Assembly: GCA_028023455.1 (NCBI GenBank)
Contig: JAQFVV010012511.1
Location: 3,722,165-3,786,164 of the forward strand
Reading direction: 5' to 3'
Length of the DNA: 64,000 nucleotides
Source of the DNA: Epiperipatus broadwayi
Lineage: Eukaryota > Onychophora > Udeonychophora > Euonychophora > Peripatidae
Part shown: piece by piece, positions 11,570-24,058 of the stretch
Position numbering within the stretch: position 1 is the first letter of the stretch
Layout: every line of letters starts with the position of its first letter
Notes under the pieces: generated by a model
Database searches by the model: none
Told to the model about the DNA's origin: nothing
Seen by the model: the letters and a program-made list of their open reading frames with translations, nothing else
Position numbers and translations under genes: made by a program

Positions 11570-12270
11570 TAATTCAATTGAATAATTCAAACCTCTGACT
11601 CTTAAATTCATATAAACTGGCCATTTCTCTGAATGTATCACAGAGTCAAATATGAACTGTCCTTCAATACTGAGAACCAGAATAAGCACCAGAAATTTGA
11701 GTTTTTGTTCAAGCACTGTGACAATTTATAATGCTATAGTATTACCTAGCAATGTAGCTTGAAAATAATGACAATCACGATCTATCTACAATTTTTTTAA
11801 ATTAACATTTTGCACTTTTTTTTATTTATTAACATATAATATTTCTGTTTGCAAACAAAATTTCTTGTGATTGACAGTTGAATGATGGAAACCTCAAAAG
11901 CTTAAATTTGTATAAGTCTATCAGAATGCATCCCAAAGCTAATGGGTGACCCCTTTCAATAACAAGAAGCAGAGTAGCTCTTCCCCATCATGACACATAG
12001 AAATTCCAGCAATCTGATGCTTGATTCAAGCACTGTAATAAACTCTAACATTATAGCATCACCCAATAATGCAGTGTGAAATTAGTAACAATCAAGACTT
12101 ATCTGTTTTTGCACTTTTTTTTACTAATGTATTTTTCTGCTTTTTGGATTTAATTTTTTTTTTTATGTATGTCTTCGTTTTCTAATTCTATTTGTTATGG
12201 ATTTGTATTTGTTTTGTCAAATAATGACAATTAAGGCCTATCTACAATTTCTTTAAATGAACCCTCCCCC
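11570..12270. repeat. Degenerate tandem repeat, unit about 300 bp, 2.2 copies
   Basis: Blocks recur in the same order. A CAATTGAAT / CAGTTGAAT-GATGGAAACCTC block starts the units near 11,570 and 11,872. Each continues through TTCAAGCACTGT, AATGCTATAGTATTACC or a variant, a GACAATCA-GATCTATCT block, and a TTTGCACTTTTTTTTA block. A third partial unit (ATAATGACAATTAAGGCCTA) starts near 12,222. The copies are well diverged, so the duplication is old. No coding content. Confidence 0.65.
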
Positions 12271-15200
12271 ATCCAATATTTGTGCATATAATTATGTAAA
12301 AATGGATATCTTTTTGGATTTAAATCTCTTATGGATTTATTATCACTAATTACCATCAATTTATCATGGAAATGTGTTTGTTGTTATCTCTAATTTAATT
12401 TCTTCCCAAAGGGTTATTTTTTAAACAAATTATTTTTATCTTTTCAAACTTATTTATTTTACAATCTTTGTCTTTTTTTTTTTTTAAAAAAATATTAATT
12501 TTAAGTTTATTTTCTTAAAGAAATTACAATATTTTCATATTTTCAAATGTATTTATTATATTTTTCATTTTGTTCATTGGTTATGGGGAAAAAATAAAGA
12601 TTTTCAATTAGTATAGTTTAGTAGGTGTATGGTGGCTTCACCATTAAATAGACAGCACTAGCAATGAACATCTTATTTCATGTAAATTTATCATTCATAA
12701 AAATATTGCTGTAATTATTTTTGGCATAGGGCATATCGTTTGAGTGTAAATGAAAAATGTCATATACTAACAACTTATTAAAAGACAGAGAATACTATAA
12801 TTTAAGCAAATCAGCATAAACATATCATATGTTGTATTGTTCAAGAACTCGAGTGATGTTTAAGGATCAAAGTGATGAGCAGTGCACAATTTTTCCATTC
12901 TGTTGCTAGACTGATTTTTTTTTCCTCCACTGGGATTTGATTTGCAAATCTTTAATTTTTGAGGATATCACTCTGTCACTATATGAAACATCACAGGGCT
13001 AGCAAGTCATTCAACAAACTGAAAAGCATATTGACAAAATGATATATATATGAACAATATTTAATAAGGATGGAAAATTCATCATCATAAATTGTAATTT
13101 TTTGGGTTATTACCAGCTATATAGAAACATTAGACTAGGATGAAAAAACACACTGCTATCTGGATTTCTTATAGAGTAAATATTCTCAGATTAACGTTTT
13201 ATAGTTTTTTAAATCCAGCATAATTCCATCACACTACTTGATATCAAATTTCATTATGAAAAGATGAAAAAATGAATCCATTTATCATCTATGTCTAACT
13301 TTTAAAATAAATATATAAAATAAACAAGCACAATAACAAGAATAAGCATTAGTGTAGCTTTTTGTACCTCAATATATATATATATATATATATTCACTGC
13401 TAAATTGAATCTTATATAAAAACAAATAAAGTACTTACCTGGTGATGTGAAAAATTGTGCAGCATTTCAAAAATAAAATTATTAATTTGCAAGCATCATA
13501 TTTTAAACTTAAGCAGGTAGTTGCATTTCTGAATAAGGTTTAATAAGGGTGACTCACCATATTATGTTCAGCAGCAACAAAAAGTCATTTGACATAATAA
13601 ATATTATAGTTATTAATAAAGCTTTAAAAAGTTAAAATAGTCTCTTCATTTTCAAAATAGATCCAATTATACAAGTGAAGTACTTTCAGATGTTTAGCTT
13701 CTGCAGTTTTATTCAAAATTTTTTTTTTTTTTTGGTTTGCCTGTAGTTGGCTTTATATCTGATTTTATTTTTTTTATTTTTATTTTTTTATCTTAAACTG
13801 ATAAACAGACATTTCTTCAACCAAATCTTGGTTGTATTTTATAATGCATATATATATAGTTCTACGTTATCTTTTTGTTTAAGGTTGACTACAAGATGTG
13901 TGTGTTGAACTCTATTTGCTAATAACCAGCTGTGATTTGAATTTAATGCAAGTACACAGTCATGATCATTTTACTTTTCTTATTGAAATTTAATGTTTCA
14001 TGCAATTTAGTGTAATAATGGAATGACAGATTCAAGGGATAAAGTTTGTGGATTGATTCTTAGTTGAATAAAGTCAAAAAAATATTCAGGTGATGACCTT
14101 TGATGATAATATTGTAAACAATCTACTTCTTAAATTTTTGAACATCAGATAATTTTTCAATTATTATTTTATATTGTAACTTGCTTAATGATTTTGTTAT
14201 TGATTTTATTTTTAAGGCATTAAATTCTTAATTCTTATCCATCTTTTTATTATGACGTATGTGTTATCAATGATTATATTCATATCTTCTTGTATCATTT
14301 CTTGTTAAGAAAGTCATTGATATAATGCCAATGTAAATAGCTTGCAGTTATTTATTTTAAAAATATTTTTAAGCTATTATCATCTTGAAAAAGAAGTAAT
14401 GCAATAAAAAACAATTTTATTTTTAACTTTTAAAATATTTAACTGGTTTGATGATGAGTTTCAAAGTTAATGATATTTGCTTATTATATATTGTTATTTT
14501 ATAAACCATAATTTATCGTTAAAAAAATTTACTGGAAATATCAATTGTTTGTGATGAAATGCCTAAATTTTATATTTTATTTTATTATGGAAATATTTTT
14601 TTAATGAAAGCAATTCATAAAAGAATGAGTCTTGTATTTAAAGAATAGATAGATGTAAAGGTAAAACAATCTTGAAGGAGTCCACTTCAGTATCCCTTTG
14701 CAGCAAAATAATGGAGAAGGTAAATAAATAGTCCTTGGATCAGTAAATTATAGTGAGATAACAGTTTTACAGTTTTTTTCCTTTTCATTTTATTCTCTAG
14801 CAAAGAATAGCTACATAACCATTGGTTAACTAATGACTGAATGTCTAGTTCTTTTGGTCATGGGTGTACTGGAACCCCCCTTCCTAAGATTGGTCGTAAT
14901 TTGAAAATGTGTTCAAGGTTTATCATACATTTATATTTTTTTAAAAGATGAAACTAGATATACTTTTTTAATATTGTTTTTGAAGAATTAAATCATTATA
15001 AAGAATTAAAAAAGATTTCTAGACAAAGAATACTATATAAATTATCTTGGTAATAATGTCTACCAATATTAGTAAAATTGAGTATTGCAGGTAAGTTGAA
15101 CAGATTAAGATGTTCATAAAAAATAAATCAAATAATTTTTTCCTCAATTCACCATTCTTATAAAAAAGGCAGTGATTAATTGCAAATAATCCAAGAAATG

Positions 15201-15441
15201 TAACTAAATTATTGATTAATCAAATTATATTCTAAATGATATGACGGAAAAGAAAGGACTGATTTGCTCAACTTGAGATTATTGCTTTTAATGTTTAGTA
15301 CATGGAAGACGGTGGCGGTAAATATTTTGTTTAACACTCTGCTTTTTTCTTTATGATGTATTTCTTTTTTCATGACATTTTCATAATAGCGGTATCTCTG
15401 ATCCAAATGATAAATAACGTGATATTTATCAATTTAAACAT
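12271..15441. other. AT-rich unassigned DNA
   Basis: About 3.2 kb of AT-rich DNA with a short TA run near 13,371-13,393 and T runs near 13,722 and 12,470. The only longer frame near here, minus-strand 15209-15406, shows no domain. No RNA gene or repeat boundary could be supported. Confidence 0.5.
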
Positions 15442-15456
15442 TATATATCTCTAGTT
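15442..15456. repeat. SINE target-site duplication, left copy (15 bp)
   Basis: TATATATCTCTAGTT occurs here and again at 15546-15560 around the SINE. Confidence 0.88.
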
Positions 15457-15545
15457 TTTTTTTCATATGTCAAATGTCGGGAAGCGAACCCAGGCCAGCT
15501 GCTTGGAAGGCAGCTATGCTAACCTCTAGGCCACCAAAGCTTGAC
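15457..15545 (-). mobile_element. Compact tRNA-Gly(TCC)-like SINE, 89 bp, intact TSD
   Basis: On the minus strand it reads like a complete tRNA. It has an A box in TGGCCTAGAGGTTAGC, an anticodon arm with CTTCCAA (anticodon TCC) and a B box GGTTCGCTTCC. A short tail then follows (ACATTTGACATATG plus an A run). The body closely resembles metazoan tRNA-Gly with anticodon TCC. However, the 5' and 3' acceptor strands do not pair well and there is an A tail. The flanking 15-bp perfect TSD proves retroposition, so this is a SINE or tRNA retropseudogene rather than a working tRNA gene. The tail resembles those of the copies at 9.6 and 30.9 kb. Confidence 0.92.
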
Positions 15546-15560
15546 TATATATCTCTAGTT
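15546..15560. repeat. SINE target-site duplication, right copy (15 bp)
   Basis: A perfect copy of 15442-15456. Confidence 0.88.
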
Positions 15561-16925
15561 GATAATATTTAAACACGAAGAATCACTGAACTAGCCGCTT
15601 CATTAAACTAGAACAAATGACTAAAAACTATTATTTATACTGTATTAAAATTATAATGATAACCTTTTGTTAAAACTAGATTAATAAAACCTTAGAAAAT
15701 TTTAATATAACAAAATATTATAGTCTTTAAATTTTATTGTAGCGTATGTGGGTGCATTTATATACGTTTGACTAAATTATGTGAACTTCTGAAATCATAA
15801 AAAAATTACACAAAATATTTTCATTTTTAAGAAAGAAGAAAAAGATGAATATTAATTATAGTGCTGCATTTCAATTTTTATTAGATAATCGATTATAATT
15901 GGAAATATTTTTAAAATATACAATATGTATAGTTAATGCATTTTAATATTTGTTATTATTGCTAGTTTTTAAATCTTTTGATGTAACCTTTTTATATATA
16001 TAAAAATGAAAGCTTTATTCTTCCAAAATTGGAAATGTTTCAAATGAAATTATATATATTCTATTGTAAAACAGGTTTAGTAATATTTATTTAGTGAGAT
16101 GAAATATTTTAAAAATTAAACAAATATTTACAATTATATTCAAAAAAATTGGAGGAAGAGGGGATTGAAGGCCGCTATTAAATATATGTATAAAATGAGA
16201 AAAGAAATTATTTTTAAAAAAGTCTCTTCACATTTTTGCATTAACTAAAGGTATATATGTATGTAAGTGTATGTACATATTAATAGTTTATTTATATATG
16301 TATTTGGGTGTGTGTGTATATGTGTATATGCTAAGAAGAGCTCCATTGGACCCATAATCTGCAGTTCACTTCCAGTAAAATTGAAGATGTTTTTTTGTTT
16401 CTTTCAAATATCTATTAAATGTATTACTGTTGTTATTATTGTTGTTACTATTATTATGGTGATGATGATATTAATAAGTGTTAAGATTTAAAATATAATA
16501 TATTTAATTGAATTCTGATTATGTATTACTTAGGATGAAATTTTAAATGTTATTCTAAATAACAAATCTTGCTAAAAAAAACCTGTTAGTTATTTTGCTG
16601 TCTTAGTGTACTGTATTAATTTATATGTTTTGATTTTTGTCAATACACAATCAAAGTTATGATTTTCGATTATCTCTTTTACTGATATTAAATAACTTTA
16701 ATTAAATTTTGTGTCTTTAATATAAATATATTATTATTTGATGAATTTAGCATAGATAGTTCAAATTTTAAAAAAGGCCAGTATGCTTCATTCTCATCAT
16801 CAAGCTTATATAATAGAATGTTCTGCTTAGAATTACTGATTCTAAAAGGATATCTAAATTTGATCCTCATTTATTATCTGGTAATCGATTAAATTTTATA
16901 CCTCCCTCCAACAGTAATTAATATT
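15561..16925. other. AT-rich unassigned DNA
   Basis: No gene could be supported. The 74-residue plus-strand frame at 16267-16491 is hydrophobic (a run rich in V, I and M near its end) but comes from GTT/ATT-type simple sequence, and there is no homology cue. Confidence 0.5.
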
Positions 16926-17083
16926 CATTTGAAATATAATTGATTTAATCTTTTACTTATATTGTAATGTTTGATTTACAATTATCATTTAATTCAACAT
17001 TTATCATTTGAAATATGATTGATTTAATCTTTTACTTATATTGTAATGTTTGATTTACAATTATCAATTAATTCAACATTTAT
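16926..17083. repeat. Tandem duplication, 79-bp unit, two copies
   Basis: 16926-17004 and 17005-17083 both start CATTTGAAATAT and stay nearly identical through ATTCAACATTTAT, with only a couple of substitutions. High identity points to a recent local duplication. Confidence 0.9.
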
Positions 17084-17281
17084 CATTCAACAACAACTTA
17101 ATATTATAGTTATATATTGTAAATTTATATATATGTATATATTTCAATTTATTATTTTCTTAAAAATATACCTTCAAATTAATTTTACTTTTCGATTTTA
17201 TTCTATGGTCTTTGCCAAAGAATTATCATTCCATATTGGAAAAAAGGAAGTAAATAACATCACATAATAACAATAAATTGC

Positions 17282-17468
17282 AAAAATACATATATATAAT
17301 ATTCAAATTTTTATATACAGTATATTAATATTCATATAAATTTAACTTATTTTATTAGAAATACTAACAAGGAATATAGTCGAAAGTACTTCTAACAAAA
17401 TAAGTTAAATTTATATGAATATTATTGTATTTAATGTATATATAAATTTGAATATTACATATATTTTT
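17282..17468. repeat. Inverted repeat, about 79-bp arms, 29-bp spacer
   Basis: The left arm (about 17282-17360) and right arm (about 17390-17468) are reverse complements with a few indels. The inner 40 bp are best matched (ATTCATATAAATTTAACTTA with its reverse complement). The spacer is about 29 bp and is the only part that is not mostly A and T. It is probably a palindromic MITE relic. Confidence 0.8.
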
Positions 17469-20400
17469 GGAAAGAATACAGACATCAATTTTAATTTATT
17501 TATTATATATATATCAATGTTTAAATTTGTCTTAAAACGATATCTGTTTTTAAAAATACATATACAGTATTATACATTATTAAATTAAATTCATACATCT
17601 TAGATTTTATATCTATTTTTTAAGTACTACATTATTTATAAGTCTTAATTCTATTTACAACACTAAAAAACTTTTTATAGATATTCTGTTAAATATGTAA
17701 ATTTATGATTATCACCAATTCTATTCAATCTCGGTTTTAATTCTTCTATGTATAGACTCTTTTATTCTTCTTTTATTTTTTTAACTTTTTCTAATAACAT
17801 AATTGAAACTTAACTTACGATTTTTTTTTTTTTTTTTGCATAAATAATTATTACTGAATATCTCTAATCAATATTGTATTCAATTTATCTTTTGTCATTC
17901 CACGTACTTTTTTTTAATTGCTTTAATCTGACAATACTTTAATTTATTCTGCTTGTTTTTTTTTTTTTTTTGGTCTGTCTGTCAAATCTTATAATTCAAT
18001 TTTATTGCCAATTTAGTTGAGACGTTACAATGACAATACATTTTTTTAGAATTGACATATATTTTTAGTCAAAAATAAAAAGAGAAAACTTTAATTTTTT
18101 AATTTTATATAAGATTTAGTACTTTTTAGGAATTCTATTTGGTATTACTATAGAAAGAAAAAAATAATAAGTAAATTAAAGGAGGAAAAATCATTATAAC
18201 AGAATATAATTTTCTCAGCAAAATGATAATAATAAATGTCAGTGAAAAAAATAACTGTAGTGTTGATATTTCAACAAAGACACATGACATTATGGTTTTC
18301 TCAGCTTATAATTACAAAGAATATTTTATAATATATATTCTTAAAAAATTCTACTCTTTGTTGCACATTTAATGTAGCATTATATAACTTAGAAAATGGC
18401 CAATTAAACTAAAATGACAGAGTTGTCATCTTAATTTTTTGACTAATGAGAAGATTTTTGATCCTTTAAATTAAATTAATTTTTAATAATTTTATTTTAC
18501 CGAATAAAAGAGTTTACAATCGCTTATTAAATAAATAAAAGTTACTTTGACATTGAAAAATAGCTTTAAATTTTTTAATAAATTATTATTTTGCTCACTA
18601 ATTTATAAAATTGATTAAACTAAAAAGTAGAAAATAAAACATGTAGATCAAAAAGAATTTAAAGAAATACTTTTATTTATATAAAGGTATTAAAATGTAA
18701 AACAATAAATTTTCTTTTACAGTATTTTTGATTTTATGCTTTTATGCATGTGTACTCATGTTCAGAAACAGTTTAAAAATATTTCTAAACATGAATGGCA
18801 TATCCTTTTATTTTAGTCACAATACTGTAAAAACTTAGTGTGTTTGTATATATATATTGTAATGGTAAGGAATGAAGGGATATCATGGAGTGATGGAATA
18901 TCATCATCCTCAAATAATATCACAATAGTCAATAAAAAAACATAGATATTTAAATATAAAAGGATAAACAAATGGATTAATATAAAAGGAACATGAGAAT
19001 CAGCATAATTGAAATATATTTTTATAATCATTATATGTATAAGCTGCAGAAAATAATAATTATAAGTTATATCACCAGCATTACACAAAAATAATCAATA
19101 TATTTGGTATGTCTTATGACTGGATTTAAGAGATTCACTAGTTAATGTCAAACTTAGAGCATGATATACAAAAATGATCTGAATGCACATCCTTAACTGC
19201 CAAAGTATCTATCATCAAAATAATATTGGAATTCTGATACATACTGATCATCATCAATGCTCTGGTCATAGGATACCATAAGCATATAGGCCAACTATAA
19301 ATTAAATGTTCTTTAAAAATAAAGTTTCAGTGGGACTTGAAAAGTGATATCTTTGTGCAATGCAGAGAACTAACTACATGTCCAAACAAAAACATAAACT
19401 CCCACAAAAAACAAATTAACCATTATTGTTTTAGAGCTAGCTCAAGATCACAAGACCTTAGTACACTGTGATAATACTATTATATTTGACATTTTAGGTG
19501 GTGTGATGGTGCTGTGACCACTATTTTTATATGTTGTTTTAAAGCATTATATATATTAAATTACAGTATGCGATGGGCTACAACGATTCTTTCTATGAAG
19601 CTTCCATTTTTACTGTATTAATTTTAATAAAATTCCAAAAGATGTCAGGACTATTCAGACCTTTACAGATACAGACCTTTGGGTGCGATAGCAATTCTGT
19701 TGTTCTGACAAGGCTATGAAAGCGGTAGTGATTTTCTGATGCTTTAGATTATTTTACCATGTGGCTAATTGCCACAAAAAACATGATTTTCAGTAATTGT
19801 TAGTGATTGTGCTGCAATATTTTTGTAAAAGACTTATTATTAAATCAAAAACTATGTTACTAGAGGTGGATTTAAAACATTTTACTTTTAAAAAGATTGC
19901 TCTTAGAAAGTATAGAAAGTACATTATGAGAATCAGAAATAACCACAAAAACAGTCATTACAAGCTAAAAAGAAAATTGTTTTTGTAAAAGCTGTGAAAT
20001 ATTCACTTATTAAAATTTTTTTTATAAATGTAAATATAATATGCAGACACTAAAAATATCTTTTCCATGATTTATTTATGAATCCTTTTTTGATAATTGT
20101 AATTTTCAGTTTTTTCCATATTCTTGTAAGTTTCTTCATTAACAGATACTTTCAGGGTAATGTATATAGTTAAATTTCTCCAGTTTATAATAAAATATTT
20201 TCATGGTTCATATAGGCTGACTATCCATTTTTCCGATGTAATAACTTGCAGGTCATGCTAACACAGAATGAATTTAACCCTTTTCCAATCTATTAATTTT
20301 CAGGTTAGGCTATCACATAAAGAGACAGTCATGTTCTTGGATGTAGACAAGGTTTATTGCAGATTACTTCAGGGATTGTTCTTCTAAAATTTTTTAAGTG

Positions 20401-20599
20401 AACAAGTTTGTGGTAAGGTTTGATGGTGCTCAACCTCTAGCTAAAATTTAGCACATGGATTTTTCATATCCATTTTAGAAAATATTTTTTTATTTGTAGT
20501 GAGATAAGTCTTACTTCAGACTACAAAACTATTTTTTACTGTACTCTTCACAGCAAAATTTTTGCTTCCGTATTCTTCAATAGCTGAATCAAGAATGAC
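17469..20599. other. Unassigned DNA, AT-rich then somewhat more complex
   Basis: 17.5-19.1 kb is AT-rich filler with T runs. 19.1-20.2 kb has more balanced composition and short frames such as plus-strand 19797-19988, which is basic (many K and R) but has no recognisable domain. It may be decayed transposon sequence, though I cannot name a family. Confidence 0.4.
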
Positions 20600-22265
20600 T
20601 GCTCATCACAAGATAATGAAGTTTACTTCGAATATAAGACTTTTTTTTTCTAAATCTTGGACTTGTAGAAGAGGGATGCATCTTAAATTCAGAATGAAAA
20701 TTTTTAACATCTTATTTCTGTGGATTTTTGCTTTATGCTATACATGCACATAGTACTGTAATTATAATCATTGATATCCCTGTGTAGAATAGCAAGTTAA
20801 ATCTTTTTTAATCAAAAGAAAACAGGTTTAATGCTAAATGTCAATATTTTCAGATTAATTTTGTAAACGGCTTTAACTTTCTCTCAAATCATTACTTTTA
20901 ATTTTATTTTGCCAATTTTATTGTTATTTTGTCCAGAAAATTGTACTGAATAACCTTTCGCTTGATAAAAACATGCCTTCCAAGACACTGGTTGGTTGTT
21001 TTTTGGTTTTTTCTGTACATGAGAGTGCCTTCCAATGATTTTCATAGTTCTGATATCTTCATTTGGATTTTCAAAGTGAAAAAATATATTTTAGAATCTT
21101 TTAATGTTATTTTGTTGATTTTATCATTATTTTATTGAGAAAACCATGCTGAAGAATCCTTGGAATCTTTTTACAACTAATAAATCAATAACAACGTTAT
21201 AACAGTTAGATAAGAACCTGCCTTCCAAGATGCTGATTGGTTGTTTCTTGTTTTCTACACAACAAAATGGCTGTCAATGATATTAACCATCCCGATATCT
21301 TTGTTTTGGTTTTCAAAGTGAAAATGTATGTTTTAGAATCTGTTTTTACATGTTTATAATTTTTTTCAGAAAATATTTGTGAAAATATTATAATAATTAT
21401 TTTAGAAGATTGATTGATTTTTAATACAAAAATTTACTTTTACATGAAAACAAATTGACAAAGACATTATAATGTTTGCTGCAATTTGTAATTGGATGAC
21501 AAATATGTTTTGTGTTTGCTGCTATAATTTATTTTCATCAATTATAAATAGAAATTAATTTTTAAAAAAACTTGTTTATTTTAATAATCTGACAAATTAT
21601 TAATTTCCATTTTAGAAAAGGTTTTTAATCAAAGAAAAAGATTTACCAGCAACATTAAATGTCAATACTGTATTTTAAACTTTTTTTTTCCTTTGAAAAA
21701 AAAAATCATTATGGTATTTCCACTAAAAAAAAAAAAATTGTAATGCAAACAATATACATAAAATAAAAATACAAACATTAGCAGATACTATTAATTAAAT
21801 GTATTTGTGCTGTCACTTTCATCACAGTAGATCGAATATGAACATTTTAACATTTTATTTCTACTGAAATCATATTTCCCATAGTATTAAGATCGTTAAT
21901 ATCTGTCATGTAGAATTGCATGTCAATTTTAATTTTGAATAGGTTTTGCAGTCTTGGAAAAATATAGCTGAAGAAAATATCAAAAAAAAGCTGTCTTTAA
22001 ATGTTGCATTGCTAATAATTTAAATGGTCTGAAAATGATGAGCCCTAGTGGAATAGTGAAGATGAGAATTCAAGTTTGGAAAGTGAGGATGTAGAAAGTA
22101 AAAGTATTTCTGAAGAAAATTTGCAATAAATTAGATGAGCCTATTATATATATGTATATATTATTTTCTATTTAAATATATAAATTTTTCAATAAAATCA
22201 TTACATTTTTTTTTTTCCAAACTTAAAATCCTACTGCGTTTTAAATTTGGGGGTGTCTTATATTA
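20600..22265 (+). mobile_element. Possible pogo/Tigger-type DNA transposon relic
   Basis: Near 20,618-20,645 the minus strand reads AAAGTCTTATATTCGAAGTA. Near 22,248-22,275 the plus strand reads GTGTCTTATATTAGAAGTAA after a GGGGG run. They face each other as TIRs would. Just inside the right end (about 22,030-22,128) a plus-strand frame, broken by one stop, encodes an acidic serine-rich stretch (NSEDENSSLESEDVESKSIS) ending in a stop codon. Acidic tails of this kind are common at the C-terminus of pogo/Tigger transposases. No DDE core could be read. The element would be old and badly decayed. The assignment is inference. Confidence 0.4.
20800..21700. repeat. Degenerate internal repeats, about 240 bp and about 815 bp apart
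   Basis: A CTGCCTTCCAAGA-GCTG-TTGGTTGTTT block near 20,974 recurs near 21,217. In both places TTTTCAAAGTGAAAA and TTTTAGAATCT follow. Separately, a TTTTTAATCAAA-GAAAA block followed by AAATGTCAATA occurs near 20,808 and near 21,627. These duplications lie within the possible pogo-like relic and are diverged. Confidence 0.6.
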
Positions 22266-22913
22266 GAAGTAATACCATAATTATTCTCTTTATTGCATAA
22301 TATTATTTAACTAGAATCTGTTTAAGATTTTTAATTAACAATTCAAGCCTACTTTAACACATCACTAAAGTTAATGGCACATTCTAGCATCTGCGTCAAC
22401 ACGTTGCTAATAAATCCCGCACTTTCTTCATTTTTTATTTTTTAAATAATTAAATAAATATTAAAAGAGTATTTTCTCGAATTAAACTATTCATTCTTAT
22501 TAAAACAAACAGTTATCGCTTTCTTTTTTAAACACTTAAATCCAGCATTATAATAATACACTTTAAGCAACATTTGTTACTTTAAAATGAATAATAAAAA
22601 GTAATCAAGAAATCTGTGGTGACTGATATAATAATGAGTCTATTGGTAAAAGAAAGTTCATTTTAGAATAAGTAAAGTTCATGAAATGTCTATAAATTAA
22701 AATAATTTTGATAGTTACCTCAGATTAGTCCTTATTCAGCAATCAGCAAAGATAATAAGGATATTTATTTTATGTACATTTATTTTTATTTATTTTAAAA
22801 GAGCTCTATATTGGAATTCAAAGTTTAAGTTGATGTTTTAGGATCCTATGTTTTCCATGGTTGAATTTAAAGATAAATGGTTTTTTATATACATTTTTTG
22901 AACTACTTACTTT
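22266..22913. other. AT-rich unassigned DNA
   Basis: No gene or repeat boundary was recognised between the putative pogo relic and the LTR element. Confidence 0.5.
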
Positions 22914-22918
22914 GTCGT
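22914..22918. repeat. Left candidate TSD of the LTR element (GTCGT)
   Basis: GTCGT precedes the left LTR and GTCGC follows the right LTR (27231-27235). Four of five bases match, as expected for an old 4-6 bp gypsy-type duplication. Confidence 0.55.
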
Positions 22919-23870
22919 TGCTGTGTACTGACACCACAAGTATTGCAGTCGTGATAAAGATGAACAGACAAGCAGAAATAAATATTGCACAAACAATTTG
23001 TCTCATTAATAATTGACATTTGTTTGTCGAACAAGATAACAATATAAAAAGTAATATGAAAAATAACACGTATATGTGGTATTACAGATGTACAAAATAA
23101 TAATAAAACTGATGTGGCCTGTAAAAGTCTCTAGGTTCATATTGGAACTTTCAGTGATGAAATTCACTGGGTGCTTTGTATACTCAAACTTCAGCCTTGC
23201 AGTTGTGTGTAGTCACAATATGATGCAGCTCACATGTGAGTGTGTGAGTGTATATATTTTCTTATTAAGTGTGCTTTTATCTTGTTCCAGATAGTTTCTA
23301 GGTAGTAATACTATAATCTTTTAATTACCTTTGCATACTATGGAAATATAGATTCAGATTATCAATTTAATTATTTATAATAATATTTTTGGAGCAGAAA
23401 CAGTTCTTTTAATTTTAATTAACTCATTTGATCTCTCAATATTTAAAACTTTACAATTAACAGATATTTTTACCAATGAAATATTTAAGCACAAACTTAT
23501 CTTAAATATGATTTAGTTTGCTTACAATATTCTTTATTTATTTTTAAACATAGCAATTACCCACATAAATATTATTTAGTTCACTTACAGTATTCTTTAT
23601 TTCTAAACATAGCAATTATTTAAGTTACAAATATTATAGTTCACTTGCACTATTCTGTTTTTCTAAGCATAGCAATTATTTATGTCACGTAAATATTATT
23701 TAGTTCACTTATATTTTTTATTTGGAAGCGTAACAATTATTTAAGTTACATAAATATTATTTAGTTCATTTACAATATTTTTTTTATTTCTAAACATAGC
23801 AATTGTTTGAGTCATCTAAATATTATTTAGTTAATTTAAAATATTTTTTATTTATTTATAAACATGACAC
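22919..23870 (-). repeat. Left LTR (3' LTR of the minus-strand element)
   Basis: Aligned with 26536-27230 by shared blocks in the same order. The blocks are TATTGCAGT, GAACAGACAAGCAGAAAT, CACAAACAATTTG, AAAAGTAATATGAAA, AATCATAATAAA-like, GTGTGTGA-TGTATATATTTT, ATACTATAATCTTTTA, ACTATGGAAAT and TAGATTCAGATTAT. It is longer than the other LTR because of an internal tandem repeat array at 23.5-23.87 kb. The frames at 22818-23069 (minus) and 23076-23294 (plus) fall inside or across this LTR and are not taken as genes. Confidence 0.8.
23510..23870. repeat. Tandem array inside the left LTR, unit about 62 bp, 5-6 copies
   Basis: Each unit has AACATAGCAATTA, then GTTACATAAATATTATTTAG, then TTCACTTACAATATT and TTTATTT. 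The right LTR holds only one such unit (27,180-27,230), so the array expanded in this LTR, or contracted in the other, after integration. Confidence 0.85.
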
Positions 23871-23885
23871 AACTTTCTCCACTTC
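23871..23885 (-). promoter_or_regulatory. Polypurine tract of the minus-strand LTR element
   Basis: On the minus strand this reads GAAGTGGAGAAAGTT, directly before the 3' LTR. That is the usual place and composition of a plus-strand primer in LTR retrotransposons. Confidence 0.6.
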
Positions 23886-24058
23886 AGAAATTACGGGTTC
23901 TGAAGTCTTTTAAATAATTGTTTTTTTCGTGGTTTCCAATTAAATTAAATTTTTTTTTTTGTTATGCTCTTTGCTTTTGTAGTTTTGTATTTCTTAGTGT
24001 TGTTTCGAATATCTGGTATGACAGTACTTTTTGTTTGGTCAATTTATTTCTAAATCTC

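Noticed and set aside
15457-15545. Functional tRNA-Gly gene
   Set aside because: The tRNA-like body is good, but the acceptor strands do not pair, there is an A tail, and a perfect 15-bp duplication shows retroposition.
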